From positions 124,001 to 188,000 of the forward strand of contig NZ_JSYG01000022.1 of the NCBI RefSeq assembly GCF_000784735.1: 64,000 bases of DNA, read 5' to 3'. The notes under the pieces were generated by a model that searched no databases, was not told the DNA's origin, and saw only the letters and a program-made list of their open reading frames with translations. This DNA comes from Dickeya undicola. GTDB lineage: Bacteria; Pseudomonadota; Gammaproteobacteria; Enterobacterales; Enterobacteriaceae. The first letter of the stretch is position 1. Each line of letters begins with the position of its first letter. Positions 10,221 to 18,290 of this stretch are shown here, one piece after another. A program made the position numbers and the translations under genes.

Positions 10221-11477
10221 ATGCTTACCGACACCGCACTACGTAATCTCAAGCCTAAAGCCAGGCCGTATAAGGTTTACGACCGTGATGGCATGTATGT
10301 CATGGTATCGACCGCCGGTACCGTCACCTTCCGCTACGATTACCGCCTTAGCGGGCGCCGCGAAACCCTGACGATTGGTCGTTACGGGCCAGCCGGTATT
10401 TCTCTGGCTCTGGCCCGTGAAAAGCTGTTGGACGCCAGGCGTGCTATTAGTGAAGGGCGCTCTCCTGCGCATGAGAAACAGCGTGCAAAACAGAGACTGA
10501 CGGCAGCCAAAAACTTTGGTGACGTGGCCGATCGCTGGCTGGTTGATGCCCGCATGGCTGATAGCACCCGATCAATGCGTAAGAGCATCTTGTCGCGTGA
10601 TATCCTGCCGGTTTATCAAAATCGGCTGCTGACTGAAATCAGTGCGGATGATTTACGCCTGCTGTGTAACAGGGTAAAGACTCGTGGTGCGCCGGCAACC
10701 GCGGTGCATATCCGCGATATCGTTAAACAGGTTTATAGCTTTGCCATTCTTCATGGGGAGAAAGTCAGTAATCCCGCCGATGAAGTCAAAGCCGCCTCGA
10801 TTGCCACTTTTGTGCCGAAAGAAAGGGCGCTATCGCCGATCGAGATCCGGTTGGCGTTCCACCAACTTGAATCCGTGGCTTCTTACCCGACCATCCGTCT
10901 GGCGCTGCGCCTAATCCTTTTAACGCTGGTACGTAAAAGTGAACTGGTTGAGGCCACCTGGAACGAAATCGATTTCGAGAACGCGACCTGGACCATCCCG
11001 AAAGAGCGGATGAAGAGACGCAATCCGCACGTCGTCTACTTGTCCCGGCAAATGCTGGATATTTTTGTAGCGCTGCATACCTGTGCTGCCGGTTCACGGT
11101 TTGTGCTGCCGTCCCGCTATGACGGCCATCGCAGCATGTCGCACGCTACGCTCAATCGGGTAACGCAGCTTGTGGTTCGACGTGCTCAGACCAATGGTTT
11201 ACCGCTGGAATCGTTTACCGTTCACGATCTGCGCCGTACGGGTTCCACATTGCTTAACGAAGTTGGTTTTAACCGCGACTGGATTGAAAAGTGTCTGGCG
11301 CATGAAGAAGGGCGCTCTTCGCGTTCGATCTACAACAAGGCCGAGTACGCAGAGCAACGGCGTCACATGCTGCAAGAGTGGTCCAATATGGTTGAGGCCT
11401 GGATTGATGGCAGGAACTATGTGCCAACTCTGATGCCGGAGAATATCACTGTTCCAGTATTGAGTGCTTCACTATGA
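10221..11477 (+). CDS. int: P4-type tyrosine recombinase, guaA-specific integrase
   Basis: 418 residues from the ATG at 10221, preceded by CAGGAGG; the frame is open upstream but lacks a better start. The N-terminus is the DUF4102 arm-binding domain of P4-like integrases (LTDTALRNLKPKARPYKVYD). The catalytic domain shows the first Arg in LTLVRKSELVE, HxxR in HDLRRTGST, a further His in LAHEEG and the nucleophile Tyr in IYNKAEY. It would catalyse attL x attR recombination at the 3' end of guaA. It is adjacent to attL and oriented away from guaA. Confidence 0.95.
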   Translation: MLTDTALRNLKPKARPYKVYDRDGMYVMVSTAGTVTFRYDYRLSGRRETLTIGRYGPAGISLALAREKLLDARRAISEGRSPAHEKQRAKQRLTAAKNFGDVADRWLVDARMADSTRSMRKSILSRDILPVYQNRLLTEISADDLRLLCNRVKTRGAPATAVHIRDIVKQVYSFAILHGEKVSNPADEVKAASIATFVPKERALSPIEIRLAFHQLESVASYPTIRLALRLILLTLVRKSELVEATWNEIDFENATWTIPKERMKRRNPHVVYLSRQMLDIFVALHTCAAGSRFVLPSRYDGHRSMSHATLNRVTQLVVRRAQTNGLPLESFTVHDLRRTGSTLLNEVGFNRDWIEKCLAHEEGRSSRSIYNKAEYAEQRRHMLQEWSNMVEAWIDGRNYVPTLMPENITVPVLSASL

Positions 11478-11544
11478 AGCGGCTTGTTATTTTTAGTTGT
11501 CATTTGACAACCATAACATTGCAATCCATACTGGAGGTCAATAA

Positions 11545-11814
11545 ATGACCCGTCCTTCACATCCGAAAAAAGAGGTTGAGGAAGCGCTCCGGCATGCTGA
11601 AGCACAGGGCTGGCGAGTTGACGTTGGCGGCAGTCATGCCTGGGGGAAGATCTATTGTCCTTACAATAACCAAATGTGCCGCTGTGGAGAGTTCTGCATC
11701 ACCAGCGTCTGGAGCACGCCGAAGAATTCGGGTAACCATGCGCGAGCGCTGCGCCGGGTGGTTGATAACTGCACATTGCATCGTAAACAACGTGATTCCG
11801 ACGATGAGGAGTGA
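11545..11814 (+). CDS. HicA-like small toxin candidate
   Basis: 89 residues. The N-terminal part resembles HicA mRNA interferases: a helix EVEEALRHAEAQGWRVD followed by GGSHAWGKIYCP, where HicA has its GSH catalytic segment. Three Cys residues (CP, CRCGEFC) and a late helix are unlike short canonical HicA. A GGAGG element lies just upstream of the ATG. Its stop lies two bases before the ATG of the next gene, an arrangement typical of toxin-antitoxin pairs. The toxin role is an inference from motif and pairing. Confidence 0.6.
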   Translation: MTRPSHPKKEVEEALRHAEAQGWRVDVGGSHAWGKIYCPYNNQMCRCGEFCITSVWSTPKNSGNHARALRRVVDNCTLHRKQRDSDDEE

Positions 11815-11816
11815 CA

Positions 11817-12341
11817 ATGGAATACCTCTTTACCTTAAAATACCAGCTTGCCGCTGACGACAGCGAGCTGGAGGCGATCGTAGAACGTCTGGGTGAGGCT
11901 GGCTGCGATGATGCACTGGTTGGGATTGGATTACCGGGCCGGCTGGCATTGGAATTTACCCGCGAGGCGGTTAGTGCCGAGGTCGCCATATGCAGTGCGT
12001 TAGCAGACGTTCGACGCGCCGTGCCTTCAGCTATGTTGATCGAAGTTGCGCCGGATCTGGTGGGGCTGACAGATGTGGCGCAACTTGTCGGTGTATCGAG
12101 GCAAAACATGCGCAAATTAATGCTGGCCTATCCAGGCAGTTTTCCCGCGCCGGTGCATGAAGGCAGCGCCTCGATCTGGCATCTGGCGGATATCTTGTCC
12201 TGGTTGCAGAGCAAAGGGAATTACCGCGTGATGCAGGGTATGCTGGAGGTGGCGGCGGTGGCGATGCGGGTCAATGTAGCGAAAGCCATCCGCCGAGTAC
12301 CGCCTCCGGCAAGCTGGGATTTGGAAGCGTTGGTCGGTTGA
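11817..12341 (+). CDS. HTH partner of the HicA-like protein (possible antitoxin)
   Basis: 174 residues from the ATG at 11817, preceded by GAGGAG; a GTG at 11811 overlapping the previous stop is an alternative. The first half is an alpha/beta domain (FTLKYQLAADDSELEAIVER) and the second a helix-turn-helix of the excisionase/AlpA kind (LTDVAQLVGVSRQNMRKLM). Tight coupling to the HicA-like gene suggests an autoregulating antitoxin. It is not clearly HicB, so an uncoupled regulatory role is possible. Confidence 0.6.
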   Translation: MEYLFTLKYQLAADDSELEAIVERLGEAGCDDALVGIGLPGRLALEFTREAVSAEVAICSALADVRRAVPSAMLIEVAPDLVGLTDVAQLVGVSRQNMRKLMLAYPGSFPAPVHEGSASIWHLADILSWLQSKGNYRVMQGMLEVAAVAMRVNVAKAIRRVPPPASWDLEALVG

Positions 12342-12353
12342 GACCACCTGTTG

Positions 12354-12743
12354 TCATTTTTGAGGCGACCCCGTTCGTACTGGACGGGTTTTGCGTAAAC
12401 CAACATCAGGTTTTACCGCTTTTGCCGCCATGCCGGTGAGTGTCGCCCGTTGGCGAGCATCTATCCATCTTTCCACTTCATCCAGATCCCACACGACGCA
12501 GCGAGGCGTCAGATTGAAACGCCGGGGAAATTCTCCCCGGCGTTCCATTTCGTAAATCGTGGTCTCTGACAATGGCACCATTTGATGCAACTCGCGGCGA
12601 CGTATGGTACGGCGAAAGGGAAGGGTGGCGTATTGTGGCAATGCTTCACAGGCGGCTATGCCAGGAAAAGGCAGTGTGCTACTGGCAGGCTGTTCAGCTG
12701 TATCTGCGGTTGTTACCTTGAGCGGCCGCGTTGAATATTTCAT
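12354..12743 (-). CDS. AlpA-family transcriptional regulator
   Basis: 129 residues. The AlpA signature is plain: RRRELHQMVPLSETTIYEME, then RRGEFPRRF and VVWDLDEVERWI. AlpA proteins are small MerR-fold DNA binders that control island integrases and excision. The N-terminal 45 residues are a non-conserved extension. The start is preceded by AAGGAGACC. It converges on the HicA-like pair with a 12-base gap. Confidence 0.88.
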   Translation of the reverse strand: MKYSTRPLKVTTADTAEQPASSTLPFPGIAACEALPQYATLPFRRTIRRRELHQMVPLSETTIYEMERRGEFPRRFNLTPRCVVWDLDEVERWIDARQRATLTGMAAKAVKPDVGLRKTRPVRTGSPQK

Positions 12744-13107
12744 TCTGGTCTCCTTCGCATCGGTAGAACGTGTACGTTGGACAACAGGGTGACGTTTGTT
12801 ACCTATCGGGGCAACTTGTTGTGGCGTAGCTCAGCGATGTCAGGCGAAGTCGTACTGTGATGGCTGTGCCCACAGAATGTGGGCTAGACAGAAGATCACT
12901 GTGGCTGTTGTCCCCTGAAGACATCGGGATGACTTTAACGGGAGGCGGCCTTGCTGTCTCGCCCATCGTACCACGGCGTTCTCGCCTTCAAGGGCGGCGC
13001 GCGCGTTGCGCGCTGGCGGCAAAGCCGTCTGCGACCCTGTGACGGCGTGCGCTGCGCCGTGCTGCGTCGGCTCCGGGCAATGTCGCCCGAGCAACCGGAG
13101 TACTGTC
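12744..13107. other. non-coding leader region upstream of radC-like gene
   Basis: No supported gene. It contains a GC-rich imperfect palindrome near 13000-13017 (GCGCGCGC then TTGCGCGC) and the divergent promoters of alpA and the radC-like gene. No function could be assigned. Confidence 0.5.
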
Positions 13108-13617
13108 ATGTCACAACCCACGTTCTCTTTGTTGACCGCGCCACTGCTGGTGCGGGATACACACGGGCTTTATCTGCCGGCGACGACTGAGCAAATCTTG
13201 CAGGCGGCACGTCAGGCCATAGACTGCAAAATGCCCTTAGGCACGGAGTTCACGTCAGCGAGCCAGACCCAGGCGTACCTGTGCGCCAAGCTGGCCGGGT
13301 TTGAGCGCGAAGTGTTCGCGGTGCTGTTTCTCACGACACGACACCGCCTCATTGAGTATGCCGAACTGTTTTACGGCACCCTTACTACCACTGCGGTGTA
13401 CCCGCGCGAGATCGTCAGGAAAGCGCTGAGCTGCAATGCCGCGGCGGTGATCCTGGCGCACAATCACCCGAGTGGAAATACGGAGCCGAGTCAGGCCGAC
13501 CTGATGCTGACGCGCCGGGTCAGTGCGGCGCTGGCACTGGTGGACGTGCGGGTTCTAGATCACATCATTGTGGGCGGTAATGACACGTTGTCATTTGCTG
13601 AACGGGCATTACTGTGA
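13108..13617 (+). CDS. radC: RadC-like JAB/MPN-domain protein
   Basis: 169 residues from the ATG at 13108 (GGAG upstream). The JAMM metal site is present: Glu in FEREVFAVLFL, then HNHPSGNTEPSQAD. It lacks the helix-hairpin-helix N-terminus of chromosomal RadC, as do the many RadC-like proteins carried on mobile elements. The name is historical; a DNA repair role was not confirmed for the family. A terminator follows immediately. Confidence 0.88.
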   Translation: MSQPTFSLLTAPLLVRDTHGLYLPATTEQILQAARQAIDCKMPLGTEFTSASQTQAYLCAKLAGFEREVFAVLFLTTRHRLIEYAELFYGTLTTTAVYPREIVRKALSCNAAAVILAHNHPSGNTEPSQADLMLTRRVSAALALVDVRVLDHIIVGGNDTLSFAERALL

Positions 13618-13621
13618 CTGT

Positions 13622-13643
13622 GGGGGCGTGAGCCCCCTTTTTT
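13622..13643 (+). terminator. terminator after radC-like gene
   Basis: Arms GGGGGC and GCCCCC with a GTGA loop, followed by six T. It starts four bases after the stop. Confidence 0.9.
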
Positions 13644-14201
13644 GCGGTGGCCTGCCCCTGACTGGATACCCCGTCATTCTGCGCAGCGCTGTGACTCGCC
13701 ATGATGTGCTGCATCAGGTTGTGTGGCAGTGCATCGTCCCCGACACTGGTGATCGACTGCCGTAAGGTTGAAAAAGCGTGACCGACATACCAGTAGCCTG
13801 GTTACGACGTTGCGCCGCGTGGTGATTTTTGCCGTTGCCCGGTGTGGTAAGGCGCTGTCGCCTGTCATGGGAACAGCATAGGCTGACACCGGCGTGGCGA
13901 ATCGGTAACGCCGTTGTGTCGGTCAGGTGCGTTAGCCATGGTGCCTTTCGGGGGCGGTAGGGCCATACGTCCTTGTGTCGTTGTGAATCCTGACGGTGGC
14001 ACGGCTACGCCTCGGGCCTGATGGCCGCAACCAGCAAGCACCAGCAATGTCCCCGGCGCCTTCCTCGCGCAGCAAATTCCTGGCGTTTGCTGGTCCTTCA
14101 CGGTGTTACGGCCGCAGGTGCGGCCAGCCCGGTCCCCGTCTGTCGGCTCACAACAAGGACGCGATGGCGCGACCTTGATGAACCCGAAAGGAGAAATGAT
14201 C
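13644..14201. other. 558-base structured non-coding region before DUF736
   Basis: No convincing gene on either strand. There is a perfect inverted repeat GGCCGCA/TGCGGCC near 14110-14125 and complementary CCAGCAA and TTGCTGG segments about 50 bases apart just before it. Such spaces upstream of DUF736 could hold a small RNA, a leader or part of a transfer origin; nothing here distinguishes these. Confidence 0.4.
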
Positions 14202-14513
14202 ATGGCTAACATCGGCACCTTCACCGCCCAGACAAACGGTTTTACCGGCACGGTTCGCACCCTGACCCTTAACGTCAAGGTGAAGTTTGTTCCCAATGAC
14301 CGAAGCGGCGACAGCGTCCCCGATTACCGCATCCAGACGGCAGGCGGTTACGACATCGGCGCGGCGTGGAAAAAAATCAGCCAGGCCGAACGGCCTTACC
14401 TGTCGGTCACGCTCGATGACCCGTCCCTTCCGGCGACCATTTACGCCCGCCTGATCGAGGACGATGATGGCACCTATAGCCTGATTTGGTCGCGCAGCAA
14501 AGCGGCGGTTTAA
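14202..14513 (+). CDS. DUF736 family protein
   Basis: 103 residues from the ATG at 14202, preceded by AAAGGAG; longer in-frame starts lack a site. Sequence ANIGTFTAQTNGFTGTVRTL and the C-terminal TIYARLIEDDDGTYSLIWSR are characteristic of DUF736, a small cytoplasmic protein found near the start of the replication/maintenance block of proteobacterial ICEs. Its function is unknown. The conserved position supports the ICE family assignment. Confidence 0.9.
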   Translation: MANIGTFTAQTNGFTGTVRTLTLNVKVKFVPNDRSGDSVPDYRIQTAGGYDIGAAWKKISQAERPYLSVTLDDPSLPATIYARLIEDDDGTYSLIWSRSKAAV

Positions 14514-15217
14514 CGGAAACACAGCACCCCGCCGAATGGCGGGGTTGCCGTCGGTAGAGAATGGGCCACACCACCGGCTTTTCCGCTCAACTCCAAGCGG
14601 ACATGGCAGACCCTGAGCGGGTATTGCGGCATATGTGGGATGTGCTGCGGTCGGCGTTTGCCGAGCGCATAATGCCGACATGTGTAGATTACACGTGTAA
14701 ATGGTGGTCATATGCCGACTACAAGCGAAACCACAAAAAAACGTCAGCGTCACACTGCGGACCGCCTGGTTGCAGAAGGCCCTAATCCAGCTTCTTTTAA
14801 ATCAGCATGCTGGCGTGATGTTCGAATGAGTAAGTCTCTGTCTCTGCAACTGAGCGATTCAGTACTATCCCCATGCAATCAGATTGGCGCATGAGTCAGT
14901 CTGATGACGCGTTCACCCGACGCTGGGAAGGAATTGAGTACCTGCCGGTGTCTTGCCAGATTACCCCTTCGCATTACGACAACTTCGATCAGACTCACGG
15001 CGTTATCGATCTTAATCGGCATTCTGCCATTTGACGCCTGTCCCCCTGACTGGAACGGTCATGATCCCGGGTACAGTTTCGGGTAAGGTCGTAAACGCTG
15101 GCGTGACGGGTCATGCCATTAACACCCACTAATGATCTGTATTATCGGCTTCTCTTTTGTCAATGGTCCTTTCAATGCCTGTGGTGATGAACACGGTTTC
15201 TGACAGGAGAAAGTATC
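14514..15217. other. 704-base region with no firmly supported gene
   Basis: Short open frames overlap each other in different frames without ribosome sites. One 47-residue frame at 14891-15034 is listed separately. Many ICEs have a DUF2958 gene here, but no such protein could be read. Confidence 0.4.
14891..15034 (+). CDS. possible 47-residue protein
   Basis: An ATG frame reads MSQSDDAFTRRWEGIEYLPV and continues with a hydrophilic segment ending in HSAI. Composition is protein-like but no family was recognised and no strong ribosome site precedes it. Confidence 0.3.
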   Translation: MSQSDDAFTRRWEGIEYLPVSCQITPSHYDNFDQTHGVIDLNRHSAI

Positions 15218-16015
15218 ATGACGTCTCATCTCGCCGGGCATTGCTGCCCTGTTGCCGCTTACCTTTACGTTTTACATCTTGATGGCCCGGCGCTGGCCTG
15301 GGAATACCTGCGCCGAAACCCGGATTACTGCTGTGACTGGCAGCACCGCCCGCGTCGGGCCGGTGGAGCCCACCGTTGGGGCCTACGCCTGTGGGAAGAT
15401 CCGTCCCGGGATGCGCGTGAGGCGCATCCCGTCTGGTATCCCGACCCTGACAGCGTTGTGCTGCTTTACCCGGATGCTGACCCACCGCCCGATGCCCCGG
15501 TTTTCGCCTTCTGGCACATGCCCGGCCGTCATGATCTGGTGCATGACAGCCGACGCTTGCTGCTGCTGGCGCGCTGGCCCGGCGGTTGCCTGCGGCTGGT
15601 GTGTGTACCGATGCTGGCTGATGGCATGGCGTATGTCTGTGCCATCAGGGGCGGTGTGTTGCTGCATTCCCGTTACCGGCTATTAGCGGCCGCGTTGAGT
15701 CACGGAGTGGAAGGGCGCAATGCAGTACCGGATAGGATGGCTTATCCCCGGCCGTCTCCTACCGCATTGCGGGAGTTACATACCCTGCAGGCGCTGGATG
15801 CGTCGCTGGCTGGTGCTTCCTTGCGTGACGTAGCTGCCGGTTTAATGGGTGCGGAGGGCCTTGCTGACGCCTGGCACGCGGATAGTGGCCTCCGCTCCCG
15901 AGTCCGGCGGCTGGTCTCTCGCGGCAAACGGCTGATGTGGGGCGGGTATCGCTGTCTTGTTTCCCCGTCCGTGGCTGGGAAGGGTCGTTCTGTTTCCGGC
16001 GCAAAACGGCCCTGA
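15218..16015 (+). CDS. DUF6499/DUF2285 domain protein
   Basis: 265 residues, ATG preceded by AGGAGAAAG. The N-terminus (AWEYLRRNPDYCCDW) is the DUF6499/transcriptional-regulator-like segment found in ICE proteins ahead of DUF2285. The C-terminal third (LHTLQALDASLAGASLRDVA, then RRLVSRGKRLMWGGYRCLV) is DUF2285, a helical DNA-binding-like domain. Members are almost confined to ICE maintenance modules and are taken to be regulators. It precedes the HTH and RepA genes in the same direction. Confidence 0.85.
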   Translation: MTSHLAGHCCPVAAYLYVLHLDGPALAWEYLRRNPDYCCDWQHRPRRAGGAHRWGLRLWEDPSRDAREAHPVWYPDPDSVVLLYPDADPPPDAPVFAFWHMPGRHDLVHDSRRLLLLARWPGGCLRLVCVPMLADGMAYVCAIRGGVLLHSRYRLLAAALSHGVEGRNAVPDRMAYPRPSPTALRELHTLQALDASLAGASLRDVAAGLMGAEGLADAWHADSGLRSRVRRLVSRGKRLMWGGYRCLVSPSVAGKGRSVSGAKRP

Positions 16016-16098
16016 GCAGGCGAACGTATTTTTTCGAGACTGTCTCCGTTTGGCTGCGCTGGCGTGGCTGACCCTGTTGACTACTGGAGGTTGATCCT

Positions 16099-16395
16099 AT
16101 GCGCCCTGTTCCTGTTCGCCCTGATGTTGCTGTTGCGGTTACGCCGCAGCCTGCCCGTTCCCCGCAGCCGCCCCGTTATCTGACCAACGACGAAGCGGCT
16201 GCCTATCTGCGATTATCACCGCGCACGCTGGAAAAGCAGCGGGTCATTGGTGGTGGGCCGCGCTTTCGCAAATTTGGCCGCCGTGTCATGTATGCGGTAT
16301 CGGATCTGGATAGCTGGGCTAATCAGCACAGCTTTGAAACCACGTCCGATCCTGACTATGCCGAGTACCACTCGGCCGACAGCCGTGTACGCTGA
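16099..16395 (+). CDS. HTH_17-type DNA-binding protein, excisionase-like
   Basis: 98 residues with a MerR-type winged helix: YLTNDEAAAYLRLSPRTLEK followed by GPRFRKFGRRVMYAVSDLDSW. The preceding proline-rich N-terminus is not conserved. Such proteins act as recombination directionality factors or repA regulators in ICEs. ACTGGAGG precedes the ATG. Its stop is close to or overlapping the repA start, suggesting coupled translation. Confidence 0.85.
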   Translation: MRPVPVRPDVAVAVTPQPARSPQPPRYLTNDEAAAYLRLSPRTLEKQRVIGGGPRFRKFGRRVMYAVSDLDSWANQHSFETTSDPDYAEYHSADSRVR

Positions 16396-16421
16396 ACGGC
16401 GGCGCGTTGGCCGCACGTCTG

Positions 16422-17234
16422 ATGTCCGGTTCGCTCGACCTGTTCCAGGCATTGCCGGGACGCATGGCACCGCGCGATGCCCGGGATCTGATGGCGTATC
16501 CCTTCTTTTCCTTATCGAAATCACGCCGCACGGTGCCGATCGAGTATGGCATCGGTACCGTGAGGATCCGGGTGGAAGGCACTGCCGAACAGGGTATTGC
16601 CACTATCTGGGACGCCGACATTCTGATCTGGGCGGCCAGCCAAATCGTCGAAGCCCGCGATGCGGGCATTCCGACGTCACGCCGGATGCGGGCCACGCCC
16701 TACGAGATCCTGACTTTTATCGGTCGTGGCACTTCGCAGCGGGACTATCAGCGGCTGAAAGCTGCCCTAGACCGTCTGCAGTCCACTACTGTTGCCACCT
16801 CGATTCGAGCCGAAAGCGGACGGCGGTTACACCGTTTCTCCTGGCTCAACGAATGGCACGAGCGAACCGATACCCGGGGCATGTCGCTGGGCATCGAGCT
16901 GATCCTGCCGGACTGGTTTTACGCCAGTGTTCTCGATGCGGCGCTGGTCCTGACCATCGATTCGGCTTACTTCCGACTGACCGGTGGGATCGAGCGCTGG
17001 TTGTATCGTCTGGTGCGCAAACATGGCGGCCGACAGGCGGCTGGGTGGCGGTTCGATTTTCGCCATTTGTACCGCAAATCCGGCAGCACAGCCCGGTACA
17101 GCGATTTCGCCTGCGATCTGCGCACGCTGGTGGCCCGCCAGCCCCTGCCGGGGTATGTCCTCGGTATAGGGCGTTTGCCGGGAGGCGGGGAGCTACTCAC
17201 GTTCCGGCCGGTGTCATCCGCGGCACGGGGATAA
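16422..17234 (+). CDS. repA: replication initiator protein RepA (RPA family)
   Basis: 270 residues from the ATG at 16422; an in-frame TTG at 16407 is an alternative. The sequence belongs to the plasmid RepA family (Pfam RPA): YPFFSLSKSRRTVPIEYG, RMRATPYEILTFIGRGTSQ and RFSWLNEWHE. Two winged-helix-like halves are expected. RepA would initiate replication of the excised circle. It is immediately followed by three iterons, which fixes the origin next to its gene. Confidence 0.9.
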   Translation: MSGSLDLFQALPGRMAPRDARDLMAYPFFSLSKSRRTVPIEYGIGTVRIRVEGTAEQGIATIWDADILIWAASQIVEARDAGIPTSRRMRATPYEILTFIGRGTSQRDYQRLKAALDRLQSTTVATSIRAESGRRLHRFSWLNEWHERTDTRGMSLGIELILPDWFYASVLDAALVLTIDSAYFRLTGGIERWLYRLVRKHGGRQAAGWRFDFRHLYRKSGSTARYSDFACDLRTLVARQPLPGYVLGIGRLPGGGELLTFRPVSSAARG

Positions 17235-17544
17235 CCTGGGAAAAAACGGTGAAGACGGTCGTGCTATCAGGCGCACGAGCTATCGGGCTATCGAGCGCAT
17301 CCCCCTCGTGCTATCAGGCGCATCGGCGAGCCCGTATCCCGCTGCTGGCGCGGGTTTGGCATCGCGCTAACGGTTCTAACATAAAAAAACTAACGAATTG
17401 TTGGGGGTGGCGATACCGGTGGATAACCGGTAAACGGCACGCCCAGACCGCTGGCAGAAAGTCGGGGTTCAACACCCTGAATCCTTACAGGACGGGCGGC
17501 AACATCACCGCAAAAGAGCGCGGATGGCAGGAGAACATACCCCG
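17235..17544 (+). other. candidate replication origin with iterons
   Basis: Three 17-base repeats lie at 17259-17275, 17283-17299 and 17306-17322. The first and third are identical (TCGTGCTATCAGGCGCA) and the second differs at two positions. Start-to-start distances are 24 and 23 bases, about two helix turns. Downstream are an AT-rich stretch (ACATAAAAAAACTAACG around 17380) and GGTGGATAA at 17418-17426, whose complement TTATCCACC is one base from a DnaA box. Together these are the usual parts of an iteron-controlled origin. Confidence 0.75.
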
Positions 17545-18090
17545 ATGAGCATGACACATCACGTTCGATGGGGCGCGCCTTCGCTGTGGCTGGCGGGCCT
17601 GTCGTTATCCGGCCTGGTTTCACTGGCTTGGGCAGCGGTGGGGGATGTTACGCCGTATCTGGTCTACAACCCGACGGACAGTATCGCCCCTGGCTGGTAT
17701 CGCCTTCAGCCGCTTCGCCTGCCATTGCCACCGCTATCCGTTGGCAGCGTGGTACTGGTGTCGCCTCCGGTTGAGGCCGCACTTCTGGCTGCACAGCGTG
17801 GTTACCTTCCAGCGGGGGTGCCACTGCTTAAACCGATTGGGGCTATAGCACCCCAACAGGTGTGTGTTATCGCCGACACGGTGCGTATTAACGGCATGGT
17901 TGTGGCTCGCGTGCTGCGGGCTGACCGGCTGGGGCGACCGTTATCGGCCTGGCCGGGCTGTCGGCACCTGTATCCAGGCGAGGTGTTCCTGCTGAGCACC
18001 ACGAACCCGGCATCGTTTGACAGCCGCTATTTTGGGCCGGTACCGATGGCCTCTGTGCGGGGAGCGGCACAACCCCTGCTGACAAGGTAG
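17545..18090 (+). CDS. traF: TraF-like S26 conjugal signal peptidase
   Basis: 181 residues from the ATG at 17545, after GCAGGAG. One N-terminal transmembrane segment (WLAGLSLSGLVSLAWAAVG) is followed by an S26 peptidase with the Ser in NPTDSIAPGWY and the Lys in LLKPIGAIAP. In RP4, TraF cyclises the TrbC pilin; TrbC is present at 37008. It lies upstream of the relaxase gene, as in related ICEs. Confidence 0.9.
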   Translation: MSMTHHVRWGAPSLWLAGLSLSGLVSLAWAAVGDVTPYLVYNPTDSIAPGWYRLQPLRLPLPPLSVGSVVLVSPPVEAALLAAQRGYLPAGVPLLKPIGAIAPQQVCVIADTVRINGMVVARVLRADRLGRPLSAWPGCRHLYPGEVFLLSTTNPASFDSRYFGPVPMASVRGAAQPLLTR

Positions 18091-18290
18091 CGGCTTACGG
18101 CTGAACAGCGCGTCGTGGAATAGACGAAGGGCAGGGCAAGATAAAAGGGGGCGACACGCGGTGACGCCGACATGCCGTCTGCACACGGGGTAAGGGCGGC
18201 ACGCATCCGATGTGCTGGCGTGCTGTGGAACCACTAATTGATTATTAACCATGGCTATTTCCTGTGCTGACAAGTAGCAGGGAGGAAGTG
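18091..18290. promoter_or_regulatory. possible oriT/relaxase promoter region
   Basis: A 200-base gap before the relaxase holds an inverted repeat GCACGC (18199-18204) and GCGTGC (18218-18223) with a 13-base loop, followed by an AT-rich tract. A position next to the relaxase is common for transfer origins, but no known nic sequence was matched. Confidence 0.3.

Noticed and set aside
14561..14894. Two overlapping 60-74 residue frames after DUF736
   Set aside because: Different frames over the same bases, no ribosome site, no family resemblance.
17283..17322. Iterons as integrase or CRISPR repeats
   Set aside because: Only three copies, fixed to the end of repA and far from the att sites; a replication origin explains them better.
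16247..17548. 433-residue frame overlapping the HTH gene, repA and the iterons
   Set aside because: Runs out of phase through repA and the origin; repA is clearly the real product.
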